Source: Epiperipatus broadwayi
Lineage: Eukaryota; Onychophora; Udeonychophora; Euonychophora; Peripatidae
Length of the DNA: 64,000 nucleotides
Reading direction: 5' to 3'
NCBI GenBank assembly: GCA_028023455.1
Contig: JAQFVV010006644.1
Coordinates: forward strand, 96,001-160,000
Positions 24,735 through 36,272 of the stretch are shown here, piece after piece; the stretch's first letter is position 1, and the number at the start of each line of letters is the position of its first letter. Position numbers and translations under genes: made by a program. The notes below the pieces were generated by a model. It did no database searches, was not told the origin of the DNA, and was given only the letters and a program-made list of their open reading frames with translations.

Positions 24735-26225
24735 GGATCAGCTAAATGATAATGAACAATCATAATTTATTAATCTTATGTGGTTAATGTCTAAATTGTG
24801 AGCATAGAAAGTTTGATACTTGTAAATTGATATATATATATGTGTGTGTGTTCGTGTAAAATATGACGAAAGGCAACTATTCTTTACACATGCACTCTAT
24901 ATCAAACTGACACGCATTATTGGCATTTGTATTCATAATCTTTAATTTGTATACATTTTCGTACATTGGATATGTTTGCTGATATGTATACTAATGTGCA
25001 TGTATACAAATTTATAAGTATATATGTTTTATTGCGTGCTTATGTATTTGTGCATCAGATCATATATATATATATATGTACGCATGCAGAAATTTTTTTT
25101 TTGAGATGAATGAGTATATATATTTTTATGAATAATAATGGATAAATTACTATATGAATATATTTTTATTTATTGTTACTGTTATTTAAATAATTCTGTG
25201 CATTAATGTAAATGTTATTTGCATCAGACGAAAATGTTCAAAAATGTTTATTAATTGAATTTTTATTTGCATGTAAAGATTTAATTAATAAATATTTTTG
25301 AAATTTTCTCTTCGTGCGAAAAATATCTATGTTAGTGAAAAATTATTATAGCAATTTCAAAGTTTAATTTATATTACATTATTTAAATATTATTGGTGAT
25401 AATGTTATAACTTTTGTGATTTTTTTTTTTTGTATATATATTTAAATTGTATTATTTGTTTCAAATTTATCTTTGCTTTAATAATAGTAGTGGTATACAT
25501 TATATGTATAATATGAGAAATTATTAAATTTTCCTATGTGAACAAAAAAAAATCAATGCCTGTCATGTGATATTCGAGTATTAGAAATATATTAAACTTC
25601 AACCCGGAAACCTATGAGCATTATCTACTGCTATGCTAAGTCAGTTACTTGTGAGGCATACTATATTTCAACACCAGGAACAATAAGTCCATCAAGAAAG
25701 CTTTAGCTTTTAATGCTCATCTCTTTATCATCATGTTAAACTATACAGGGCATTTAAAGTATTATTTTTATGATTATGATTTTTATTTTATGGATATATG
25801 TGTGCCTGTGTAAATACACATGGTAAAATGTCTATGAACATAGGACACAGTTCTCTCTCTAAGAACTCTAGAATAAAAATCAATAATGAAACCAACAGAC
25901 ATCTGTACATTGTTTATTTTCTAGATAAGAGAAGATAGATACCAATTTCTGACCACATATTATATAGCTATTTGAATTGGCTATAGATAAGCAATTTGAT
26001 AAAAACATTAGCCTATATAAAATTTCAAAACGTTTATGATTTTACTTGATCTTGATTCTAATGTAGTAGTGATTTTCTAGAGATAAATATGTATTGTAAT
26101 AGACAGTATTACTGATCACCAACAGTGATAATAAATATAATAGTAAGTATAAAACTGATTACCAATAATATATCCCATAAATTTAGATAACTAAATTAAT
26201 GATAAGAAAAACTAATTATATAAAT
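24735..26225. other. AT-rich stretch without a recognisable gene
   Basis: Contains TA/TG arrays near 24830-24850 and 25063-25078. No ORF or transposon terminus that I can support. Confidence 0.5.
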
Positions 26226-26229
26226 ACCT

Positions 26230-26560
26230 TATAGGTGTGCGCAACCATAAATGTAATAAAAATATAATTGATCAGAAAAGCTGGGCTGCAAGTGCCACAT
26301 AGATTTGCATGACCAAAATGTCATAGATAAAATTGGAATTAAGTATCTTTTCCAATTATGCTTTACATAATTGGGCAATCCAAAATATAATAAATAAGTG
26401 CTGTACTTAGGCAGACAAAATTATAACTAATAAATAGATAAATAAGTAAGTTGATCCACAAATGGATTTATGATAATTTAGATTTACATTTGTAATGAAT
26501 CAGAGAATTTGTAAGGCACCAAAAAATCCACAAATATATCTTTGTCTTGGAGAAATAAAA
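26230..26560. repeat. Possible distant relative of the 2.5-kb LTR
   Basis: Three or more spaced motifs (GCGCAACCATAAATGTAATA near 26240, GACCAAAATGTCATAG near 26311 and ATCCAAAATATAATAAATA near 26379) resemble the repeated CCAAATGTAATRGAA motif of the LTRs at 13997 and 20923. Spacing is also about 70 bp. It may be an old solo LTR of a related family; the boundaries are not clear. Confidence 0.3.
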
Positions 26561-28921
26561 AAAATAGAATTCAATAAGTGATGATTTATTTGCCAATAAT
26601 GAATAATATGGGATATACAATTAACTATCTTAATAATAAAAGATAAATTGTGTAACAAAATAATTTTGTATAATAGAATGATTTATGCAAAAGGTCAATC
26701 AACAGATGCTTAGATTAACAATAATGTATAAAATTATTAAAGCAAATGTTAACTTATTTAGATGGCTAAGATAAATAACATAATCCAATAATTGCAATCT
26801 AATATCAGTCAATGTATATTTATAATCTATTTTAGCCAAATTTCAATTAGTAAATACAACCTCTAATTAAAATTATTAATACATACTGTCATAAAAGGGT
26901 TAATTACAGAGTCTCTCTCACAGACACATACACACAAAAAATGTAATATACATTTTATTATTCTTATATATTTTTGTTTTTATATGTATCATAGCTATCA
27001 AATAAAGTAATGTTTTTTTATAATAATAATTATTATATAATTTAGACTAAATTATATGGAATATTGATTATATTTTAAATTTAGATTTGTTTTAAAAATA
27101 AAATTATAATAATTGATTTAAGTCTGACTTACTTCATTATTTCTTTTACTAATTAAGTGTATATCAAATTATAAAATAAGATTGCATTAATAATTAAAAT
27201 TATTAATAAAGAAGATTTTTGATGGATATCTATCAGTAAGTTATATGATACTCTTAATTATTATTACAAGTGAAAGTTATGTGAATAGATACTTTAAAAA
27301 AATTGTATATTGGTGTTTATTAATGCTTTCATTGGCACTCCTATGATAGCAAACACAAATATAGAATTCCATAAACATTTAAATCATTAAATGATTTCCA
27401 ATTAAACCCTTTATTGATGTCATGATCCATGACAAATCTTATGGTTTGATAATTTTATGCAGTTAGCATATCAAATGTTGTTATCCATTAATTCACAAAG
27501 ACAATAAATGAAAGAAGTTCATGGCATCACCCTCCCCTATAGGACTTTCTATCCACAGTGCATTATTTATTTGCTATTAATCAAAAATCTTTTGGTAAAA
27601 CATATAAAAATAAAATGCAAATTTTAAAAAAAGAAAAAGTATATTATTTTTTTTGCTGAACTTTTTGCTATCACCTAGTAACCAATAGTAACATAATCAT
27701 TTTTTTTTATTATTAGCTCATGAATGTGAAATTCTCCTTCTTTAGCTTTAATGAAGCCATTGTTGTCATTCAGTATAACTTAATAAATTATTTTATTTTT
27801 AAATTTTAATAAATTGTTCATTCACTCCCAGTTTGCTCATACTATATATGTATAAACACAATATTTTAAATTGTTTTCTTTATTTATTCACTTAGAAACT
27901 ATAGGGGGATAATAAATGATATGTGCATATCACAGTATATTCATTGTACAGAATATATATATATATATATTCTATATCATATATATATATATATATATAT
28001 ATATGATAAAGAATGAAATATGGCATTTAATCTCAAGTTAGTCTTATATTCAACAGGATTTAAATATAACTATCTAAAACTGTTTTGCAAATTCTCACAA
28101 GACCTATTTTCCTTAAGCAAAAAACATTGATCCATGACTTGTGATAGTAATTCTAATCCCATTTTCTATATAATAAATAAAACAATTGCAAAACATATAA
28201 ATGATATAATATTATTGCAGTCTGAGAGTGTGAAATGTATTAAATTGATCGATTTCTTGTATTTCATCACAATAAATAAAGTGTTAAAGCCCATTACATA
28301 AGATAGGATAATTGAAAATACTATTTTACTAAACAAAGATTTATATTTATTATTTTATACATTTATTATTTATTACAAATTTATGAAAGTATATCAATAT
28401 AATTTATGTCATAATTTTTTACGGGATATATTTACAACAATTACTCAAGTGGATCAAGCTGAAAATTATTATCTATTTATATTTTTAATTTCCTTCTTTT
28501 TAACAGTTATTTCTCCTTCAGCTCATGTTCCAATATTATATCTTTGGAAATAACCCTAAATGTACATTAGACACATGATACTTGATACAAAAAAATATAT
28601 TAATGGAACTGTTTTTTACTTCACACAATCAGGAGTTAAGTAAAATAGTAATCATAGCGTTTTTCTAGAGATATGATACTGTTCTCCAAATCATGCCAGA
28701 AAACTTTCTCATCTCATCTATTCAATTCACACAATATCTAATTTTAAATCATTCTCAATGTCTTGAAATTTTCTTTAATACTTCAATGTCAATCTACTGT
28801 CATTTTTGAAAAAGATGTTCGGTCTAACTCCATTTCAATCTGCTACATTGCTAAAAATGGTCAATTACATATGTTTACTCTTTATTCATGTAATTAAGTG
28901 ATAATCTTTCTTCATTATTTT

Positions 28922-28973
<52 letters not shown>

Positions 28974-29229
28974 CATTTCATAGTATAGTATGATATCTTT
29001 GTATTTTCTGTTAAGGATCCCAGATCTCAAATCTATATTCGAAAATTGACAAAAACATCCACTAAAAAACTTTGTATTAAGTAATTTATATAAAATGCAC
29101 TCCATAAAAATTTAATTATATAATTAAATTTATCCATTATACTTCTAACTATATTAAAAATGTGAACAATATATTTGTGATTGTTAAAATCTCATAATTC
29201 ATTATTATTGTATTTATTTTTTATATTTC
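26561..29229. other. AT-rich stretch with TA arrays
   Basis: It holds a palindromic TA cluster at 27953-28005 and a TA array at 28924-28971. Short ORFs overlap the arrays and are spurious. No gene recognised. Confidence 0.5.
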
Positions 29230-30300
29230 TGCAAAAAAAAAATGTTAAACATTATTTTACATTTCTTAGCATTATCTTTAGAGTTACTTTTTTTGCTTCA
29301 TATGATAACTTTTGTAATATTTCCTGAAGCTTTGATATTTTTAACAACAATAACCATGTAACATGAATAAATCATCTTTATTTTATTATTCCTTTAGTTT
29401 CCCATTTTAATCCACAAAAATCTTTATTATACTGATGTAAAATATTTTGAAAATATGTACCAATTGGTCAGCTTTAATCAGTGTTAATTTTCTTAGTATT
29501 AGCATATAATCTAATCTTTACTGTTATTATTTTTAAAAAAAATTTTTTTTAAAAATATCACAATATCTCATATCTACATTTTCATCATTGAATGTTTTAA
29601 TTATTATGGAAATGCTTATAGTCAAATATCTTTTTATAATTGATAAGTCAAAAACATAATAGTATTTAATATTTTTTGTTTATTTTTATTATTTCTCTTA
29701 AATTTTGAATTGATTTATTGTGATAGAACCACTTTTAAATTCAGCTTGTTCTTTTGGTTAGTTTGACCCCAAAATTTTCTATATCTGAATTGTTGTAAAT
29801 TTATTAAAAATTTAGCATAGAATTGGTAATCCATAATAGTTAATGTTTATTTATCTAATAAGTATCTTGCATTAAACTGACAAATCTATAATTATTTTTT
29901 TATCTTTTTTTTACCCCTTTTTAGGTATCAATATTAACATAAAATTCTTACTAATATCTGATATAACTTTTTATCATTGAAATATATGGTATATAGCTTT
30001 ACAAAAAAATATTTATTTTTTTCATCTATGTTTTTCCAGATATCTATAAAATGTTACTACTTCATGAAATTTTTCATTCTTCAGATATTTTTAACTGTAT
30101 GCTCCATATGATACTTAGCATTTCAAAAAAATATTGTAACCAGAAAAGCTACCTTATATTTTGTTCTTTATTTGAATATACTTCTTTACATGACATTTTC
30201 ATACCCTTTACCTCTCTTTCTTTTTTTTAAGCAGTAATCATTTTTCTTATTCATTTTTTTAAATTATTGTTGAATCAGCTTTTCTTCTGATATAAAGATG
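29230..30300 (-). mobile_element. RTE-type LINE copy 3, RT part, heavily decayed
   Basis: The order of conserved blocks parallels 7840-8650 on the same strand. Examples: ATTCCTTTAG then CCCATTTTAATCCACAAAA near 29388, and AACCACTTTTAAATTCAGCT then TGTTCTTTTGGTTAG near 29726. The latter is the complement of the CGF(R/K)SGF-type RT region. Frames are destroyed. The hammerhead-bearing repeat at 30320 inserted next to or inside this copy. Confidence 0.6.
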
Positions 30301-30427
30301 TGACATATTATTGTCTTTTTAAAACAGGAAAAACTCACTATATATATTTTGCCACACACAGCAAGATAGAGTAATCAATGGATGCCAGAAGGCTTGTGCA
30401 TAAAATCCCCAACTAGTGCCTACTCAT

Positions 30428-30482
30428 CCAATATCCCCTGACTAGTTTCTGGCTTATGGCCTTTGTCAGTGACGAGCCTTGG
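30428..30482 (-). ncRNA. Hammerhead-like motif, locus A left
   Basis: Minus strand: CCAA, GGCTCGTCA, CTGACAA (core, G8 changed to A), AGGCCATAAGCCA (stem II GGC/GCC), GAAAC, TA, GTC, then AGGGGATATTGG. Outer CCAA/TTGG pairs, but the first stem I pair is lost (A opposite A). Likely inactive. Confidence 0.5.
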
Positions 30483-31052
30483 ATCTGAGCACTGCATCTA
30501 GATCTTAGGATCTAATGCAACCCTCCAGCAACCACCTTTTATCTCTGTTTAACTACAAAACTATGAGTCTTAAATCAAAAACACCTTAATGTTTTCAATC
30601 CAAGCCCATTTTAGTGTCTTTGGTTCTTTAATAACCATAGCCACCACTATCCTATTAGGCAGGATTGGTTTTAAGCCAATAAATATCACATGACCATCTT
30701 CTCTTGTGCTTGTGTATAACTGTTGTTAAAACAGGCAAAACTCACTATATAAATTTTGCCACACACAGCAAGCTAGAGTAATCAATGGATGCCAGAAGGC
30801 TTGTGCATAAAATACCCATCTACTGCCTAATAGGATAGTGGTGACTATGGTTATTAAAAAACCAAAGACAACAAAATGTATGGGTACTGAACTGGATTCA
30901 GACCCATATGACTATATAAGCTGGTGGGCTTGGATTAAAAACATTAAGATGTTTTCACTTTAAGACTCATAGTTTTGTAGTTAAATGGAGATAAAAGGTG
31001 GTTACTGGAGGGTTGCATTAGATCCTAAAATCTAGATGCAGAGCTCTCAAAT

Positions 31053-31107
31053 CCAAGGCTTCTCACTGACAAAGGCCATAAGCCAGAAACTAGTCTGGGG
31101 ATATTGG
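31053..31107 (+). ncRNA. Hammerhead-like motif, locus A right
   Basis: CCAA (31053), then TTCTCA, core CTGACAA (31066-31072), stem-loop II AGGCCATAAGCCA, GAAA (31086-31089), C, two-base loop TA, and the cleavage triplet GTC (31093-31095), followed by TGGGGA and TTGG. TTCTCA pairs with TGGGGA (six pairs including wobbles). After an internal loop CCAA pairs with TTGG, so stem I has the internal loop typical of type I hammerheads. One core base is wrong (G8 to A), and positions 10.1/11.1 are A-A. The ancestral core CTGACGA would decay to this by one CpG change. Confidence 0.6.
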
Positions 31108-31288
31108 ATGAGTAGGCAATAGATGGGGATTTTATGTTCAAGCCTTCTGGCATCCATTGATTACTCTAGCTTGCTGTGTTTGGCAAAATATATGTAGAGT
31201 TTGCCTGTTTTAACAACAGTTATACACAAGCATAAGAGGAGATGGTCATGTGATGACTATTGTCTTTTGTTTGCTTCTGTTTTTTTCC

Positions 31289-31532
31289 TAATTTACAGTT
31301 ATAATATTTCCATACAAGAATAATTAATATACTTGGAGATTAGATGTAATTATAAGTAACTTGAACACAGACCTTCAAGTTTCCTTCAGCTATTCATTCT
31401 ATTTCAATCAACTGATACACATGACCACACACATTTTAAAAAGATTAATGTGTATTGGTTGCATAAAATAAAGTGGATAGCTGAAGAGTTTGAAGATCCA
31501 TGTTCAAGTACCTAAAATTAATTTACAGTTAT
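31289..31532. mobile_element. Short foldback retroposon with 14-bp target duplication
   Basis: TAATTTACAGTTAT occurs at 31289-31302 and 31519-31532. The 216 bp between contain two imperfect inverted arms: CTTGAACACAGACCTTCAAG ... CAGCTATTCATTC on the left, and its complement on the right near 31470-31508. A related fragment lies near 42030-42110. No ORF. A perfect 14-bp duplication points to LINE-type insertion. Confidence 0.55.
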
Positions 31533-33375
31533 GGATTTTTTTGATATCATTATTTAAAAAAGTCCAGATAATCAATTATTCTAAATGAATTATTTTAAAA
31601 TATTTTCACACACTTTTTATTTATTCTTTTCATACATACCTTCTTAACTGAAAGTTTATTGGTGATTTGCTATTTTTCTACTCGTTATTCTCTATAGTTA
31701 ATTTTATTAAAGTATTCCTTATCTTCTTTTTGAACTGCTTAAGTTTGAACTATCATTAATGTTAGTTAATATTTTAAAACAATTTTGTTCTAGATTAAAT
31801 TCATTAGACTGTTTCTGAAGATCAGAAATACCATCAGTTAATACTAGTTTTTTTTATTCTTTTGTTTTTAAAGTTTCCCACTGACACATATCACATTTAG
31901 TGGATGATCAACATTCTGTGTCGAATTTATTAAGTACATTAAAAATTATAAAATTTTATATTTAAAAAAAAACAAAACCCAGTGCTGTACTTGTATGATT
32001 CCATGTATGATTTTGCCTTAGATTCTTTCAAAAACAAAACTAAACATTACAATATATATTGAAGCAATCAATCTTAGCTTAAGATTGAGCTTCATTTTCC
32101 ACCTACTAACCTGTGTTTAAACCCTATATTTCCCATCCCGCTCTTTTTGTCATATATATATATATATTTGAGATGCGTGCTTTAATTTATACATTTGAAC
32201 TTTCAATAATATTTTATTATTAATTTTATGATTATTAATTTTATTATTAATTATTAGTTCTTTTTTATTAAAGTATTATAGGTGTGATTCAAATATATAT
32301 ATATATATATTGGAGCAAAAATTTACTAACAATATTGATTTTAAATATTTTATTATATGTCATTCTTTAAACTTTTTTTTTCAAAGTTACTTTTTTCTAT
32401 TAAACTGTATATTTATATAAAATCCAATATGGAAGATGCTACTGTTGATTGTCTAAAAATAATTAAGGGTTGGAAACACTATTGTTTTAATCTGGGGAAG
32501 GCATTTTTAATTAAAGTTTTTACTTAAAATGGGATTAAGATTAGAGATACTTTTATTGAAAACATATTGTCAAATCTATTTCTAATCTGGAAATAGATTT
32601 GAATTTATTTTTGGACGTTATCTTACTGTTGCATCTTCAAAAACAACCGATAAAGAAAAGTATAAAATGACTGAATTTTGAGTCACAGATTAGATTAGCT
32701 ACTATTGAGAGAACTGATTGTAAACATATTACACGTCACTTGAAACTTAAATAATGTAGCTGTAAATCCATGACTTCTTGGCCCGGTTGGGTCATCATCT
32801 TCAGCAGCCATCTCATTCTGCTGCTTAAGAGGAAGTAAAAGCCTGACATAAGAACTTTAATTCTAATAGAAACTTGCAGTTATTTAAGAACTTTCATTTC
32901 AATTGCTGTGCACATGCAATATTTTAAATCGGACTCTTAAAATTGCCAGGTAACTTTTCAAGCCATCACCACAAACTAAATCTAACCTAACTCATCTATC
33001 AATATGTCTTCTAATGTATTTAACTTTATTTTTTGTTTTAATATGTAATTTTCTCTTAAGTAATTTATTTTATTTAATTCTCTCTCATATGCTCTTAACT
33101 TTCATTAACTTTGGTGCCGTCAATTATTTATAGTTATTTATTACTTGATTATATATATATGCTTTTATTATTATTATTTTGCCAATCTCAAGCAAACTGG
33201 TGAGCTTAATTTATAAAAATCTTTTCTGTCATTTTTATGTAAACCTTCATGAAGCAAGTTATTAATGTCTCCTTTTATCATAATGCAGTATTAATTAATA
33301 TGCTCGTCAGATTGTTTTACATCAACATTTTGTTTTACATCAACATTTTGTTTATGCTTTAATATCAAATACATA
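31533..33375. other. AT-rich stretch, no gene recognised
   Basis: Contains TA arrays near 32153-32166 and 32296-32310, and an 18-bp tandem pair (TGTTTTACATCAACATTT) at 33313-33350. A moderately GC-rich patch at 32750-32830 has no coding signal. Confidence 0.5.
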
Positions 33376-34530
33376 TTGTATCCGCCCGGTGTGCGTGCGC
33401 GATCGCGCTACCTCTTTGTCAATATCTTCACTATTACGAATCTGCTGTGTTCTTGCATCCGGGGGATTACATAATGTTCTGTGAAGATAATTTCAAACAC
33501 ATATACACGTACACTTTATTTATTTTATACGTAAATTCGGATTGAATCCAAGTAATAGGCGCCAGGAGAACTTTTATAAGAATCCGCCACGTATGTGCAT
33601 AAGCTCACTCAACTATATCACAAAACATGCCCGTGCATCACTCCAGTCGGAAGCAAGAAACGAACACAGCCAATATTACCCTTCAAATTACATCGAATCT
33701 GTGATCTTTCACTCATGATCAATTACTTATTACATGAGGGCCTGCCCTATATCCCACAGAATAAATTAATCAAACTTAATTTAATCTAAGAGAACATAAC
33801 AAACATAAGCATAAATAAAATAAAATCCTGACACCAAAAATATCAAATGCATTCATTCATATACAAACAAATTTGATCGCTCTAGCACTCATTCCTATTA
33901 TATAAATGTATGTTGAAATTCCAAGCAATTAATAACAAAAATACTAGTTATATAAATGTTTTATTTAATCTGTTTACTAACAATTAATGCAGGTATATGA
34001 TCGGCAAGCCGAGATAATTAAATATAGATTTCAAGGTGACTTCGCACATATTTTAAAGAATGTTAATCTGTAGGCAAACTTATTTGGTTAGATTCTCGAA
34101 TCGTTCATTAATGGTCAAGAGTAACTTTATCATTTTAGGTTAATGTTTTTTAATAGTTCTGGTTATTAAAGTTATTTTATTTTGGTGCATAAGTGAATAC
34201 GACAATTTAAAGATAGCTACCTGTGGAACGTAGAAAGACTGTAATGAGATCCTGAGCGATGGTTTCTTCTTTAACGAAGCATTCCGGCAATTTGCAAGGT
34301 ATCAAAAGCATGTGTGGTCCATATGTGAAGTTTCTCCGGTGTTACGAGCATCCTATTAGCAATCAGCGGAGCTGGACGCGGAGGTCCGGCGGTCAAGCCG
34401 CGAATTTTATGTTCAGCAACGCATCTCTGTTAGATTTCAATAGTCTAATAATAATCAATAATAGTCTAATTCAATAATTTGAAAAGTGCTGTCCGGCCTT
34501 TTTGATCTCTTCCTTCCTGCCCTCACACCT
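33376..34530. other. CpG-rich patch of unknown nature
   Basis: Unlike most of the window, CpG is frequent here: a 12-bp palindrome GCGCGATCGCGC at 33397-33408, and clusters near 33454-33590 and 34340-34410 (GGACGCGGAGGTCCGGCGGT). Short ORFs (33595-33789 and 34259-34477) show no recognised motif. It could be a young insertion not yet CpG-decayed, or an unmethylated regulatory or first-exon region. A T-run ending TTTTTTTCAG near 34672 could be a splice acceptor, but nothing else supports a gene. Confidence 0.4.
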
Positions 34531-36232
34531 TGAAATTTTCTCACCCAATCACTCCCATGCACCTGTGAGTCCCTTCATCTTATAAGTCTATCGAGTGTCA
34601 ACTCAATTCCATGATTTCTGGGATCGTTTACACCACCTTGGAATTTCGCTCAATTTGACCATTTTTTTCAGGTATTGTTTCGCTGGAGACAGAAGTCTGA
34701 GTTGTACAATAGCAGTGTACACTTTTTCTCACCTCTGTTTCTAAATTTGGCTTATTTTATCTAGGCGTACCAGCACATATCCTGCCTATTGTTTCAATTT
34801 CTCTAATTTTACATTTACTAATTACCCCTATTTAAAATAATTTTAGATCGCTTGGAATTTCAGAGCATATTGCAAATTAATTTATTCATTTTCCCCTTTT
34901 GTTCAAAATGATTCAAATGATTTAATAAAAGTTAAACTAGCATTCAATCATTCCTATCTCTTTAATTAATTAAAAATGCAAAAAAAAATTACAACTAATG
35001 ATTATAGATTTATTCTTAACAAACAAACACAAAATAATAAAAAAAACTCTTTTACAAATTTATTTCAATAAATTTGACAGGTACTCTTATATAGCTGCGA
35101 TCATGCTTTAGAAATGGCTGTTTCTTGTTTATTATTAAAGCAAGACCGCTTTTTTTAAAAGTTTTGTTCCTGTCATTCATTTTGTCAATTGATTATAGTT
35201 TAATATAACCTCATATGCCTGGGTTCAAATCCCATGTAACGCTATTCCGTTACAATATATATATATATATATTTAACTCTGGATTTTCTACCCGGGGTAA
35301 ATCCAGAACGTAAGCCAATTAACACTATGAAATTTTTTAAAATGTTTTGTTTTTATTCAATTCTGAAAGAGTGACCCATTAATTATTTTCTATAACTGCC
35401 AGTCTTCTTATATTTTCCATACTCTTAAAATTTCAAATCCTGTATTTAAATATTTCATTTATTGCAAAATCAATGAAGGTGGGATTTATTTATTTTAAAT
35501 AATGGAAAAGGGAAGGGGGTAAATCTTAATGTTTCTTTTACTAAATCAAATCTTAATGTATATTTTATTAATTTGAAATCTAAATCTTAATGTTTCTTTT
35601 GCTATATAAAATCTTCAAGTATATTTTAAGTAAATGAAATGTAAATCTCTCTATATATATTATAACTGCACAGCATATTATTTGTCTAAATTATAGTACT
35701 CAAACAAGGGTCATTTATTTTTAAAAGCAGTAAATCTTATTCAATGTTGTTAGGGACATTCATTCGTTCTGCATTACTAACATTTAGCCTATCTTCGTAT
35801 ATATATATATTACGTGCTTCTAGTCTTAATCTGGGGGTTGTGACAAGTTCGAACCCAAAGATTTCTTCTCATATCTCATTCTGTAGATAGTTGAGCTATC
35901 TGGAATCATATTTATTTCATATAAAATGCCTCTGGCAGTGATCCCATAAGTTTGGCTCACAATATGCATATTCACTTTGTAGATAAAAGGCTTCTGACAT
36001 CGGTTATACCAGCAAAAGTCTGGGCCACACCATGCCTATCCACTTTTTTTAAGCACTACCCAAGAAGGGACTGTGATATTTCTTTTTCATCCGGAAGTAT
36101 GACCTTTTCCTCTTAGTTATTTTTAGGCTAGTATGTCAGCACCGCAAATTTCTTCGTATTATTATTTTTTTTGCTTCATGATCCAGTTTTAATGCTCTAA
36201 TATTAAAATTACACTTTTCTTAATATATATAT
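34531..36232. other. AT-rich stretch with small repeats
   Basis: Holds a two-copy tandem repeat at 35520-35643 (period about 62, unit starting TAAATCTTAATGTTTCTTTT). tRNA-like B boxes (GGGTTCAAATCCC near 35222 and AAGTTCGAACCC near 35846) lack a clear A box. No gene recognised. Confidence 0.5.
35520..35643. repeat. 62-bp tandem repeat, two copies
   Basis: Two adjacent units beginning TAAATCTTAATGTTTCTTTT (35521 and 35583) with about 80-85% similarity by eye. Confidence 0.7.
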
Positions 36233-36272
36233 ATTAATGGATATTTTATTTATTTTACATATATTTAACACA

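Larger units (their letters stand above)
30309..31268. mobile_element. Hammerhead-bearing retroposon, locus A
   Basis: Two minus-strand units lie head to tail (restarts of TTAAAACAGG near 30319 and 30729, about 410 bp apart). They are followed by a plus-strand unit (to about 31257), making a large inverted repeat. An 11-bp direct repeat TATTGTCTTTT flanks the whole (30309-30319 and 31258-31268), as expected for a target-site duplication. Loci at 48900-49656 and 51574-51879 are the same family. There is no ORF. Tandem plus inverted unit layout and a ribozyme-like core are known from Penelope-like elements and animal retrozymes. The mobiliser is not known; a PLE lies at 36.2 kb. Confidence 0.7.

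Noticed and set aside
27953-28005. Palindromic TA cluster as a functional element
   Set aside because: Explained as two adjacent TA microsatellites, self-complementary by composition.
34259-34477. Short ORF in the CpG-rich patch
   Set aside because: No recognised motif, no convincing splice or start context; the length is within chance for this composition.
35205-35260. tRNA or SINE near a GGGTTCAAATCCC B box
   Set aside because: No A box at a suitable distance and no cloverleaf; similar lone B boxes near 13714, 35846 and 39550 were rejected for the same reason.
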